Origin: Xanthomonas floridensis
Lineage (GTDB): Bacteria; Pseudomonadota; Gammaproteobacteria; Xanthomonadales; Xanthomonadaceae
NCBI RefSeq assembly: GCF_001642575.1
Contig: NZ_LXNG01000045.1
Span: forward strand, 62,001-126,000
Direction of reading: 5' to 3'
DNA length: 64,000 bases
A program made the position numbers and the translations under genes. The notes under the pieces were generated by a model. The model saw only the letters and a program-made list of their open reading frames with translations. It searched no databases and was not told the DNA's origin. Shown here one piece after another: positions 28,563 through 36,464 of this stretch (positions within the stretch are counted from its first letter, which is position 1; the number at the start of each line of letters is the position of its first letter).

Positions 28563-28888
28563 CCCCGGGCGCGACACCACGATCCCGGCATTGCTACTGC
28601 TGATCGGCAAGCAATGCGTCAAGCAGGTGTTGATGCCTGCGGACTCGGTGGCCGATGTCATCGGCAAGCCATCCATCTGCTGTCACGCCGCCAGGAATGG
28701 ACGCTTGGAAAAAGTGCAGCTCATCTGGCTGTTCGCAGTTCTTTTCGCAACCGATAGCAACCGGTGGTGCTTGCGCGGGTGCACGCGCAAGCGCCCGCAG
28801 CAGACCGAAGCATTCGCATGGAAACGCGAGCTGTCGTACGCAAGATTGATCGGTATGCGGATTTGGTCGGTAGCGCGCGGCGCCGCAT

Positions 28889-28971
28889 CCGGTGTCGGGA
28901 CACGCCGTAAATCCGTCCCTGGAGGCTCGGTGGCGGCATCCATGCCGCCAACGGTCCCGCCTCCGGACGCG
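28889..28971 (+). repeat. Hairpin repeat A, copy A3
   Basis: Full copy: outer arms GCATCCGGTGTCGGGAC and GTCCCGCCTCCGGACGC pair through TCCGG/CCGGA and GGGAC/GTCCC. The inner hairpin is as in A2, with the same one-base loss on the right arm, so A2 and A3 share a recent origin. Confidence 0.85.
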
Positions 28972-29046
28972 TCACCACGCTCCCGGCATTGCTACTGCTG
29001 ATCGGCAAGCAATGCGTCAAGCAGGTGTTGATGCCTACGGACTCCG

Positions 29047-29078
29047 TCATGCCGCCAACGGTCCCGCCTCCGGACGCG
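29047..29078 (+). repeat. Hairpin repeat A, partial copy (right half)
   Basis: Only the right half, from TCATGCCGCCAACGGTCCCG to CCTCCGGACGC, is present, fused to truncated linker L2. It is identical to the right half of A3 and marks the junction of a duplication or deletion inside the array. Confidence 0.75.
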
Positions 29079-29358
29079 ACACCATCTCCCGGCATTGCTA
29101 CTGCTGATTGGCAAGCAATGCGTCAAGCAGGTGTTGATGCCTGCGGACTCGGTGGCCGATGTAATCGGCAAGCCATCCATCTGCTGTCACGCCGCCAGGA
29201 ATGGTCGCTTGGAGAAGTGCAGCTCATCTGGCTGTTCGCATTTCTTTCCGCAACCGATAGCAAGCGCCCGCAGCAGACCGAAGCATTCGCGTGGAACTCC
29301 AGGTGTCGTGCACAAGATTGATGGGTGTTCGGAGTCGGTCGGCAGCGCGGCGCCGCAT

Positions 29359-29441
29359 CCGGTGTCGGGACACGCCGTGAATCCATCCCTGGAGGCTCGG
29401 TGGCGGCATTCATGCCGCCACACGGTCCCGCCCCCAGACGC
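29359..29441 (+). repeat. Hairpin repeat A, copy A4
   Basis: Full copy with CCGGTGTCGGGACACGCCGT at the left, inner hairpin GTGGCGGCAT-TC-ATGCCGCCAC and CACGGTCCCGC at the right. The inner loop has changed from CC to TC while the arms stay perfectly paired. Confidence 0.85.
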
Positions 29442-29645
29442 GACCCCACGCTCCCAACATTGCCGCCGCTGATCGGCAAGCAATGCTTTAAGCAAAACGT
29501 TGACGCCTGCGGACTTCGTGGCTGATGTAATCGGCAAGCTATTTATCTGCTCACGTCGCCAGGATGGACGCTCCGAAGGACCTCCAGCCCAGCATGCCCT
29601 CTACATTTCTTTCCGCAACCGATAGCAGTTGGTGGTGTTTGCGCG

Positions 29646-29728
29646 GGTGCCGGCGTGGGACCTTGAGCGGCATGGATGCCGCGCCAGAGCCTACATGGAC
29701 GTACTTGCGGCGTGTCCCACGCCGGCAC
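29646..29728 (-). repeat. Hairpin repeat B, copy B2
   Basis: This copy closes the array in the orientation opposite to A2-A4. The outer arms GTGCCGGCGTGGGAC and GTCCCACGCCGGCAC are perfect complements. Compared with B1, C-to-T and G-to-A changes at the same paired position (CGGGAC/GTCCCG becomes TGGGAC/GTCCCA) keep the stem intact. The inner hairpin core is GCGGCAT-GG-ATGCCGC. Confidence 0.8.
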
Positions 29729-29762
29729 ACGTGCAAGCGCCCGCAGCAGATCGAAGCATTCC

Positions 29763-29792
29763 CGCAAGGCCGCAAGGCCGCAAGGCCGCAAG
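29763..29792 (+). repeat. 8-bp satellite (CGCAAGGC)3.75
   Basis: Three perfect tandem CGCAAGGC units and a six-base remainder. Copy number of such repeats often varies between strains. Confidence 0.85.
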
Positions 29793-29981
29793 ACGAATGC
29801 GAGGTCTGGGCCCGGTGTCGGCACGAATGCAAGCCCCTCCACAGACCGACGTATTCGTACGGAACCCGCAGACGTCGCCCGCCAGGCTGGTCCTTCGTGC
29901 AGCGCCGTTTCCAGCATACATATACCCACAGGCGCCGGCAGCAAATCGACACGCCTGCAAAAAATTGAAGCAACAACCACG

Positions 29982-30012
29982 AAAACGGCCGGCAGATCAC
30001 TCTGCCGGCCGT
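29982..30012 (-). terminator. Rho-independent terminator of the ilv-leuA operon
   Basis: A perfect 12-bp stem (ACGGCCGGCAGA / TCTGCCGGCCGT) with a 4-nt loop lies 27 bp past the leuA stop and is followed on the minus strand by TTTTCGTGG. Confidence 0.85.
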
Positions 30013-30039
30013 CAGGTTTGCATCGTCCAGCGTAGGGCG

Positions 30040-31602
30040 TTACGCCACCGCCGCCGTCTTGCCGGCCACTACGCCGCGCTCGCGCTGGCGCAGCAACCGG
30101 TTTGCGACATCCAGCCACGCCAGCGCGCTGGCTTCGATGATGTCCTTGCTGGTGCCGGTGCCTTCGTATTCCACACCGTCGTGGCGCACGCTCAGGCTGG
30201 CTTCGCCACGCGCGTCCGCGCCGATGCCGACGCTGTGTACCTGGTAGCTGTCCAGCTCCAGCTTCACGCCGGTCGCCGACGCCAACGCGCCGAACAAGGC
30301 ATCGACTGGCCCGTTGCCCTGCGCAGTTTCAGCCACGCGATTGCCTTCCGGATCGGACAGCTCCACCAACGCGTTGGCGCGGCTGCCCACATCGCTGATG
30401 GTCATCGATGCCAGGCGATAGCCTTCCTGCACGGTGGCGTCTTGCATCAGCGCCTGCAGGTCGGCATCGGTGACTACGCGCTGCTTCTCGCACAGCGCCT
30501 TGAATTGCTCGAAGACCAGCTTGACCTCTTCTTCCTCCAGCAGATAGCCCAGTGCACGCAGGCGCTGCTCGACCGCTGCACGGCCGCTGTGGCGGCCCAG
30601 CACCATCTGCGACGACTCCCAGCCCACATCTTCTGGGCGCATGATTTCGTAGGTGCCGCGGTGGCGCAGCATGCCGTGTTGGTGAATGCCCGATTCGTGC
30701 GCGAACGCATTGCCACCGACCACCGCCTTGTTGCGCTGCACCGGCATGCCGACCAGGCGCTGCAACAACTGCGAGGTGGAGACGATGCGTGGCGTGTTGA
30801 TTGCCGAATCGATGTTGTAGAACGCACCACGCACCTTCAGTGCCATGGTGATCTCTTCCAGCGCGCAATTTCCGGCGCGCTCGCCGATGCCGTTGATGGT
30901 GCATTCCACCTGGCGTGCGCCGCCTTCGATGGCCGCCAGCGAGTTGGCCACCGCCAGGCCCAGATCGTTGTGGCAGTGCGCGCTGAAGATCACCTTGTCG
31001 GCACCCTCGACGCTGGCGATCAGGCGCGAGAACATGCCGCGGATCTCTTCCGGCGTGGTGAAGCCCACCGTGTCTGGCAGGTTGATGGTGGTAGCACCGG
31101 CGGCGATTGCCACGCGTGTGACCTCGGCCAGGAAATCCTCTTCGGTGCGGGTCGCGTCTTCGGCAGAAAACTCCACGTCATCGATGTAACCGCGCGCCAG
31201 CGTCACGTGCTTGTGCACCGATTCCAGCACCTGCTCACGGCTCATGCGCAGCTTGTGCTCGCGATGCAGCGGACTGGTGGACAGGAAGACGTGCAATCGC
31301 GGATTGGCCGCCAATTCCAGCGCTTTGGCCGAGGTCTCGATATCGGTCTGCAGGCAGCGCGACAGCACAGCCAGCGTCGGCCGGCGCAACTCGCGTCCCA
31401 TCATGGCGACCGCTTCGCGGTCTGAGTGCGAGCTGGCCGGGAAGCCGGTTTCGATGATGTCCACGCCGAGCTCATCCAGCGCGCGCGCCATCACCAGCTT
31501 TTGCTGGGGCGTCATGCTGCAGCCGGGGGATTGCTCGCCGTCGCGCAGGGTGGTGTCGAAAATTCGGATACGCGGGGTCTGGTTGGATACGGTCGTGTTC
31601 AC
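30040..31602 (-). CDS. leuA: 2-isopropylmalate synthase
   Basis: LeuA condenses 2-oxoisovalerate with acetyl-CoA, the first committed step to leucine. The 520-residue protein has the catalytic TIM barrel with [17 protein letters not shown] near residue 14, the metal-binding [16 protein letters not shown], and the C-terminal regulatory domain (about residues 390-510) that mediates leucine feedback inhibition. The GTG start at 31602 is preceded by GAGGAG and overlaps the ilvA stop (GTGA), so leuA is translationally coupled as the last gene of the ilvCGMA operon. leuA is thus separated from leuCDB and faces it. Confidence 0.95.
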   Translation of the reverse strand: MNTTVSNQTPRIRIFDTTLRDGEQSPGCSMTPQQKLVMARALDELGVDIIETGFPASSHSDREAVAMMGRELRRPTLAVLSRCLQTDIETSAKALELAANPRLHVFLSTSPLHREHKLRMSREQVLESVHKHVTLARGYIDDVEFSAEDATRTEEDFLAEVTRVAIAAGATTINLPDTVGFTTPEEIRGMFSRLIASVEGADKVIFSAHCHNDLGLAVANSLAAIEGGARQVECTINGIGERAGNCALEEITMALKVRGAFYNIDSAINTPRIVSTSQLLQRLVGMPVQRNKAVVGGNAFAHESGIHQHGMLRHRGTYEIMRPEDVGWESSQMVLGRHSGRAAVEQRLRALGYLLEEEEVKLVFEQFKALCEKQRVVTDADLQALMQDATVQEGYRLASMTISDVGSRANALVELSDPEGNRVAETAQGNGPVDALFGALASATGVKLELDSYQVHSVGIGADARGEASLSVRHDGVEYEGTGTSKDIIEASALAWLDVANRLLRQRERGVVAGKTAAVA

Positions 31603-32777
31603 CAGGAAGACTCCTCTACTGCGATGGCGGTGACAGGCGTTGTAGCGACTGCAGATGGACGGGAAACAGCGGTGGGGTGTGGCGGTGGTTTGACGCTACG
31701 TTCGTTGCGAAGCCGCTCGGTATTGCGGCGGCGCGGTTTGCGTGGCGGACGCGGCCGCACTTCGGACAAGAGCGTGGCCAGAACGGTTGCGTCGATATTA
31801 CCGCCAGAGACCACCGCACATTTGCGTTTGCCCGCAACGCGGCGACCAGCGGCCAGGGCGAGGGCACCGGCGCCCTCGGCAATGACATGTTCTTCCAGTG
31901 CCAGCCGCACCAGTGTTTCGCGCAATTCGGCCTCGCGCACGATGACCACATCGTCCAGCAGGCTCGCGCAGAGGCGGCGGGTGAGGAAGCCGGGAATCTT
32001 GACCTTGACGCCGTCGGCGAGCGTGGCAACGGGCGTGATCTCGCGCACATCGCCGCGCACGGCACGGGCCATGGAGTCCACGCCTTCCACTTGCGCGCCC
32101 ACCACCCGCACGCCCTGCGACTTCAGCGCAAGCGCAACGCCGGAGGCCAGGCCACCGCCGCCGATCGGCACGATCACCACGTCCGGTGCATGCGCCGCCA
32201 GCTCGATGCCCACCGTGCCCTGGCCGGCGATCACGTCCGGGTCGTCGAAGGCGGACAGGAAGCGGTAGCCGTTCTGGTCAGCCAGCTCGCGGGCGAAGGC
32301 AAATGCTTCGTCGTAGCTATTGCCATGCTGGCGCACGGTGGCGCCCCAGTGCGCCACGCCGGCGATCTTGGTCTGCGGTGCGCCATGCGGCATCACCGTG
32401 ATGGCCTGCACGCCCAGCCGATAGGCCGACCACGCGACGCCTTGCGCATGATTGCCGGCCGAGGCACAGATCACCGGGCGCTCGTCGCCGCGCTCCAGGC
32501 CGGCCAGCAGCGCGTTCAAGGCGCCGCGCACCTTGTAGGAGCCGGTGCGCTGCAGGTTTTCCAGTTTCAGCCAAACGCCGAAGCGCTCGGCGTAGTGCAG
32601 CGGGGTGGGCGACAGATACTTGCGCAGGCGTGCCTGTGCAGCCAAGACATCGGCCACGCTAACGGCCACGTCGCCTACGTCTGGCTCCTGCGGGGCGGGG
32701 CGGCCTGAATCAGGCATTGCGGCACGCGCACGGCCGACCCGGAAGAAGACACCTCCGGACGGCGTTGTGGTGATCAC
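31599..32777 (-). CDS. ilvA: Threonine dehydratase (short, no ACT regulatory domain)
   Basis: This PLP enzyme converts threonine to 2-oxobutanoate for isoleucine synthesis. The PLP lysine is in [19 protein letters not shown], and the phosphate-binding glycine loop is [16 protein letters not shown]. The catalytic domain ends near residue 340. There are no ACT domains, so isoleucine feedback of the E. coli IlvA kind is not expected. Instead a ~50-residue basic, proline-rich tail ([20 protein letters not shown] and onward) follows. I use the GTG at 32777, 30 bp after ilvM; an in-frame ATG at 32717 is possible and neither has a strong ribosome-binding site. The stop overlaps the leuA GTG. Confidence 0.88.
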   Translation of the reverse strand: MITTTPSGGVFFRVGRARAAMPDSGRPAPQEPDVGDVAVSVADVLAAQARLRKYLSPTPLHYAERFGVWLKLENLQRTGSYKVRGALNALLAGLERGDERPVICASAGNHAQGVAWSAYRLGVQAITVMPHGAPQTKIAGVAHWGATVRQHGNSYDEAFAFARELADQNGYRFLSAFDDPDVIAGQGTVGIELAAHAPDVVIVPIGGGGLASGVALALKSQGVRVVGAQVEGVDSMARAVRGDVREITPVATLADGVKVKIPGFLTRRLCASLLDDVVIVREAELRETLVRLALEEHVIAEGAGALALAAGRRVAGKRKCAVVSGGNIDATVLATLLSEVRPRPPRKPRRRNTERLRNERSVKPPPHPTAVSRPSAVATTPVTAIAVEESSW

Positions 32778-32807
32778 GCGAGGTCTGCATGCTGGACATC
32801 AGTACGT

Positions 32808-33065
32808 TCATGCGGCGGCCTCGACCGATTCCAGTGCGGTGATCGCAACGGATTCGCAGTCGTACACTTTCTCCAATTGCAGGCGCAGCGTTTCCGGCGG
32901 ACGGCTGCTGTCCACATCGAGTTGCAGGTGCCAGCGGCCTGACCCATCCGGTTGGGCAGCACCCTGGATGGCGCATGGACGAAAGCCGCGGCGTTCGGTC
33001 ATGCCGATCACGCGCACCAGTGCGCCTTCGGCCGGCTTCAGCACCAGGTCAAGCCGGTAACGCAT
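32808..33065 (-). CDS. ilvM: Acetolactate synthase small subunit (ACT domain)
   Basis: An 85-residue single ACT-domain protein begins MRYRLDLVLKPAEGALVRVIG. This is the IlvM-size regulatory subunit rather than the larger IlvH/IlvN type. It starts inside the end of ilvG (17-bp overlap) with AAGGAG seven bases upstream of the ATG. It should bind valine-type effectors and activate the IlvG catalytic subunit. Confidence 0.85.
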   Translation of the reverse strand: MRYRLDLVLKPAEGALVRVIGMTERRGFRPCAIQGAAQPDGSGRWHLQLDVDSSRPPETLRLQLEKVYDCESVAITALESVEAAA

Positions 33066-34770
33066 GTGTCGTCTCCTTGGCCGCGTGTGCGGGATTGCTG
33101 TCCAGCATGGTGCTGTTGGCGTTGTTGGGCGGCACCAGTGGCCAGACGTTGGCGCGTGCGTCGATGGCCACATGCAGCAGGCCGGGGCCGGGCTGGGCCA
33201 GCAACTCGGCCAGCGCCGCGTCCACGTCGCCACGCGCGATGATGCGCTTGGCCGGGATGCCGAACACTTGCGCCAGCGCGGCAAAATCCGGGTTGTCGGA
33301 CAGATCGATCTCGCTGTAGCGCTCGGCAAAGAACAGTTCCTGCCATTGCCGCACCATGCCTAGCGAGCTGTTGTCCAGCAGCACGATCTTCACCGGCAGC
33401 TTGCAGCGCGCAATGGTCACCAGCTCCTGCACGTTCATCATGAAACTACCGTCGCCGGAGACCAGCACCACGGTGCGGTCCGGGCAGGCGAACTGCGCGC
33501 CCATCGCAGCCGGCAGGCCGAACCCCATGGTGCCGAGCGCACCGCTGGTGAGGTGGTTGCGCGGATCGTTGAAGCGGCAATGCTGGGCCACCCACATCTG
33601 ATGCTGGCCCACATCACAGGCAATGATGGTGTCGGCCGGGGCCACTTCGCTCAGGCGCTTCAGCAGCGCCGGTGCATAGATGTCAGTACCGGGCGCGTCG
33701 TAGCGCGCACCGAATTTTTCACGGTTGGCAAAACAGCGTGTGCGCCAGCCCTGGCAGTTGGCCCGCGCTGCGCTCAGTGCCTTGAGGCTGGTCGCCACAT
33801 CGCCGGGCACCGCAATGTCGGCGGTGCGCAGCTTGGAGATTTCATACGCGTCAGCATCCAGATGGATGACGCGCGCAAACGGAGCGAACTCGCTCAGCTT
33901 GCCGGTGGCACGGTCGTCGAAGCGTGCGCCCACCACCACCAACAGATCGCATTCCTGGATCGCCATATTGGCCGCACGGGTGCCGTGCATGCCCAGCATG
34001 CCCAGGTAATCCGGATGCGCATGCGGCAATGCACCCAGGCCGCGCAAGGTCAGCGCGGTCGGGATGCCGGTCGCCTCGACGAAGCGCCGGAAGGCTTCCA
34101 CCGCTCCGGCCAATGCAATCCCGCCACCGCCGTATACCACCGGGCGCTCGGCGCTGGCGATGGCGGCCAGTGCCTCGGCCAATTTCGCATCCGCCGGTGC
34201 CGGTGGCGGCAGCACCGCCGCCGGCACATGGTCTGGCAGATGCGAGGCATCGGCGATCTGCACGTCCTTGGGCAGGTCGATCAACACCGGGCCCGGGCGT
34301 CCCTCGCGTGCAATACGGAACGCTTCGCGCACCATCTCCGGCAACTGGTCCACGCTGCGCACCAGGAAGCTGTGCTTGACGATCGGCATGGTCATGCCGA
34401 ACACGTCCAGTTCCTGGAACGCATCGGTGCCCAGCAGGGGCGTGGCGACCTGGCCGGTCAGGCAGATCATCGGCACCGAGTCGAGCATCGCATCGGCGAT
34501 GCCGGTGACCAGGTTGGACGCGCCCGGGCCGGAGGTGGCCACGCATACGCCGACCCGGCCGCTGGCACGGGCGTAGCCGTTGGCGGCGAGGGCGGCGCCC
34601 TGTTCGTGACGGACCAGGATGTGCTTGAGCCTGGAATCCACCAGGGCGTCGTAGAACGGCATGATGGTGCCGCCCGGATAACCGAACAGCGTTTCCACGC
34701 CTTCGGCTTCCAGGGCCTGCGTCAGCCAGCGCGCGCCGTTGCGGGGCGTGCTGTGTGCGGAGGTGTTCAT
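33049..34770 (-). CDS. ilvG: Acetolactate synthase large (catalytic) subunit
   Basis: This TPP-dependent enzyme forms acetolactate or acetohydroxybutyrate for valine, leucine and isoleucine. The 573-residue protein has all three domains. The catalytic Glu region is FGYPGGTIMPFYDAL...RHEQGAALAANGYARASG, the FAD domain is central, and the C-terminal TPP motif is GDGSFMMNVQELVTIA...LLDNSSLGMV. The start MNTSAHSTPRNGARWLTQAL at 34770 is chosen because a longer frame would run a proline-rich artefact into the ilvC spacer. It lies 46 bp after ilvC in the same operon. Confidence 0.94.
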   Translation of the reverse strand: MNTSAHSTPRNGARWLTQALEAEGVETLFGYPGGTIMPFYDALVDSRLKHILVRHEQGAALAANGYARASGRVGVCVATSGPGASNLVTGIADAMLDSVPMICLTGQVATPLLGTDAFQELDVFGMTMPIVKHSFLVRSVDQLPEMVREAFRIAREGRPGPVLIDLPKDVQIADASHLPDHVPAAVLPPPAPADAKLAEALAAIASAERPVVYGGGGIALAGAVEAFRRFVEATGIPTALTLRGLGALPHAHPDYLGMLGMHGTRAANMAIQECDLLVVVGARFDDRATGKLSEFAPFARVIHLDADAYEISKLRTADIAVPGDVATSLKALSAARANCQGWRTRCFANREKFGARYDAPGTDIYAPALLKRLSEVAPADTIIACDVGQHQMWVAQHCRFNDPRNHLTSGALGTMGFGLPAAMGAQFACPDRTVVLVSGDGSFMMNVQELVTIARCKLPVKIVLLDNSSLGMVRQWQELFFAERYSEIDLSDNPDFAALAQVFGIPAKRIIARGDVDAALAELLAQPGPGLLHVAIDARANVWPLVPPNNANSTMLDSNPAHAAKETTHALPA

Positions 34771-34816
34771 GCGTTGCGGACCTTCGGTGTTAAGCGGTGG
34801 GGGATGCGGCGGCGAG

Positions 34817-35818
34817 TTACGCCGCTTGTTGGTTCGCCGGTGCGGCAGCGGCCTGCTGTTCGCCATTGAGCCATACCATCTTGGCGCGCAGCTTCTTGCC
34901 CACTTCTTCGATCGGGTGCTCCAGATCGGCCTGCTTGAACTTGGTGTAGTTCGGCAGGCCGGCTTCGTATTCGGCCACCCAGTTCTTGGTGAAGGTGCCG
35001 TTCTGGATGTCGGTCAGCACGTCCTTCATGCGCGCCTTGGTGCTGGCGTCGATCACGCGCGGGCCGCTGACATAGTCGCCGTATTGCGCGGTTTCGGACA
35101 CGAATTCCAGCATGCGGGTGATGCCGCCTTCGTAAAACAGGTCCACGATCAACTTCAGTTCGTGAAGGACTTCGTAGTACGCGATTTCCGGCTGGTAACC
35201 GGCTTCCACCAGCACCTCGAAACCGGCCTGCACCAGCGAGGATGCACCACCGCACAGCACGGCCTGCTCGCCGAACAGATCGGTTTCGGTCTCTTCCTTG
35301 AAGGTGGTCTTGATGATGTTGGCACGCGCGCCGCCCAGGCCGCCGGCATAGGTCAGCGCGAACTGCTCGGCCTTGCCGCTGGTGTCCTGATACACCGCAT
35401 AGATACACGGCACGCCGCGGCCGATCTCGTATTCGCGACGCACCAGTGCGCCCGGGCCCTTTGGCGCCACCAGCACCACGTCCAGATCGGCGCGCGGGGT
35501 GATCATGTCGAAATGCACGTTCAGGCCATGCGCGAACAGCAGGCAGGCGCCTTGCTTCATGTTCGGGGCGATGACGTCTTCGTAGAGCTTCTTCTGCACC
35601 ATGTCCGGGGTCAGGATCGCGACCAGATCGGCGCTCTTCACCGCCTCGGCCGGCGCCACCACGGTGAAACCGTCTGCCTGCGCCTTGGATTCGGTCGGGC
35701 CACCGGGACGCAGGCCGACGGTGACGTCGAAGCCGGAATCGCGCAGGTTCAGCGCATGCGCGCGGCCCTGGCTGCCGTAGCCGATGATCGCGATTTTCGG
35801 TTGGGTGTCATTGCTCAT
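34817..35818 (-). CDS. ilvC: Ketol-acid reductoisomerase
   Basis: IlvC converts acetolactate to dihydroxyisovalerate (and the isoleucine equivalent) with NADPH and Mg2+. The 333-residue protein is the short class I form. The Rossmann motif [18 protein letters not shown] lies near residue 12, and the metal site residues are in [12 protein letters not shown] and [19 protein letters not shown]. It is the first structural gene of the ilvCGMA-leuA operon and is preceded by a transcription attenuator. Confidence 0.96.
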   Translation of the reverse strand: MSNDTQPKIAIIGYGSQGRAHALNLRDSGFDVTVGLRPGGPTESKAQADGFTVVAPAEAVKSADLVAILTPDMVQKKLYEDVIAPNMKQGACLLFAHGLNVHFDMITPRADLDVVLVAPKGPGALVRREYEIGRGVPCIYAVYQDTSGKAEQFALTYAGGLGGARANIIKTTFKEETETDLFGEQAVLCGGASSLVQAGFEVLVEAGYQPEIAYYEVLHELKLIVDLFYEGGITRMLEFVSETAQYGDYVSGPRVIDASTKARMKDVLTDIQNGTFTKNWVAEYEAGLPNYTKFKQADLEHPIEEVGKKLRAKMVWLNGEQQAAAAPANQQAA

Positions 35819-35857
35819 GAAGTAATCCTTGCGGGGTTGGCAGTAGAGATGGGCGGA

Positions 35858-35992
35858 TCAGCCGGCGGTGCGCGCACGGGCCGGCTGAGTAACGCGGGGA
35901 CGAGCGATGGCACGACGCCGCCAGCCACTGGCGCCCGCGCCTGGATGGGCGCCGGTGGACCGTGGTGTGGAGGTGGTCGTGATGTCGTTCAT
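35858..35992 (-). CDS. Short open frame in the ilvC 5' leader (doubtful)
   Basis: A 44-codon frame begins MNDITTTSTPRSTG between the attenuator terminator and ilvC. Its first 13 residues contain five Thr and one Ile. No ribosome-binding site is evident. It could be a second leader peptide responsive to threonine, the substrate of ilvA in the same operon, or simply chance. Confidence 0.25.
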   Translation of the reverse strand: MNDITTTSTPRSTGAHPGAGASGWRRRAIARPRVTQPARARTAG

Positions 35993-36029
35993 GTCATTCG
36001 AAACTTTTGGTGGTCCCTGAAACGCGAAA

Positions 36030-36053
36030 CCCCGCGCCGTTGCCGGTGCGGGG
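36030..36053 (-). terminator. ilv attenuator terminator
   Basis: On the minus strand: CCCCGC-A-CCG, GCAA loop, CGG-C-GCGGGG, followed by TTTCGCGTTT. It lies 28 nt past the leader peptide stop and 211 bp before ilvC. The 5' arm can instead pair with 36098-36107 in the leader (antiterminator). Confidence 0.8.
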
Positions 36054-36107
36054 TCTGATCGAAGCCTTGTGTGTCTGTTGCCTACACGAAGCCGCGTCCC
36101 GCACCGG
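36043..36107 (-). promoter_or_regulatory. ilv antiterminator pairing
   Basis: CCGGTGCGGG at 36107-36098 (inside the leader peptide codons) and CCCGCACCGG at 36052-36043 (the 5' arm of the terminator) are perfect 10-bp complements. Terminator and antiterminator are therefore mutually exclusive, as attenuation requires. Confidence 0.75.
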
Positions 36108-36171
36108 TTGGCGAGGTAATAAGTACGAGCACGAGAAGCGACGCTGCCGTCGCGCCGAGGGGCGCGGACAT
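36082..36171 (-). CDS. ilv operon leader peptide (attenuation)
   Basis: This 29-codon frame has a central run SLLVLVLIT (residues 11-19), seven consecutive branched-chain codons plus Thr, and the C terminus SPTGAGRGFV, which resembles the PCGAALGRG end of enterobacterial ilv leader peptides. It is followed by the terminator at 36030-36053. Ribosome stalling at scarce Leu-, Val- or Ile-tRNA would free the segment CCGGTGCGGG (36098-36107) to pair perfectly with the terminator's 5' arm. An in-frame ATG at 36204 would give 40 residues but lies at the predicted transcription start. No strong ribosome-binding site is visible at either ATG. Confidence 0.8.
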   Translation of the reverse strand: MSAPLGATAASLLVLVLITSPTGAGRGFV

Positions 36172-36211
36172 CAGAGCGTTCGAGGTGGCATGGCGGTGCG
36201 GCATGGGATTG

Positions 36212-36241
36212 AGATAACCATCGCCGCCGGTGAGGTGTCAA
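36212..36241 (-). promoter_or_regulatory. Promoter of the ilv operon
   Basis: A perfect -35 hexamer TTGACA (36241-36236) is followed after 18 bp by TTATCT (36217-36212), giving a predicted start near 36205. The -10 is a weak match, so the position rests mainly on the -35 and on the leader peptide downstream. Confidence 0.5.
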
Positions 36242-36464
36242 CCCTTGCGGATGAAACATCGGTGGGCCGACTGCACGCACCGTGCGAAGCCGCATGGCAG
36301 CAGCATGGTTACCGCTGAAACCGCATCGCCTGATGGCCGGCAGAGCCGACCTGGATCACCAACTGCGCGGGTTTATCGCAACTCGCACTGTTGGTCGGGC
36401 ACTGCGCCCCGGGCCACTGGTATGGTGGGTCATCCACTGTCGTGTCTTGGGGAGTTGCCTGCAC

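Larger units (their letters stand above)
28587..29630 (+). repeat. Tandem linker units L1-L4 of the leuB-leuA array
   Basis: A ~170-bp linker starting GCATTGCTACTGCTGATCGG recurs at 28587 (L1), 28985 (L2, cut short after ~60 bp), 29091 (L3) and 29456 (L4, diverged). L1 and L3 are almost identical through GCAGCTCATCTGGCTGTTCG and CAACCGATAGCA. Each of L1-L3 begins with the same 8-bp hairpin (GCATTGCT / AGCAATGC, 14-nt loop) at 28588-28617, 28986-29015 and 29092-29121. Spacing between units is 398, 106 and 365 bp. Units alternate with A copies. Confidence 0.85.
28201..30039. other. 1.8-kb non-coding spacer between convergent leuB and leuA
   Basis: The spacer separates the two branched-chain operons. 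It carries an array of hairpin repeats and tandem linker units (annotated separately), an 8-bp satellite and the two operon terminators. No open frame has a plausible start, ribosome-binding site or conserved motif; short frames recur only because the DNA itself is repeated. Confidence 0.75.

Noticed and set aside
28201-30039. CRISPR array in the leuB-leuA spacer
   Set aside because: Repeats are 80-170 bp, irregularly spaced and internally palindromic, with homologous rather than unique spacers; no cas genes.
29629-31425. 598-codon plus-strand frame opposite leuA
   Set aside because: Antisense of leuA plus repeat DNA; composition is typical of GC-rich shadows.
36082-36204. 40-residue version of the ilv leader peptide from ATG 36204
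   Set aside because: This ATG coincides with the predicted transcription start, so the in-frame ATG at 36171 is preferred; both contain the same regulatory codon run.
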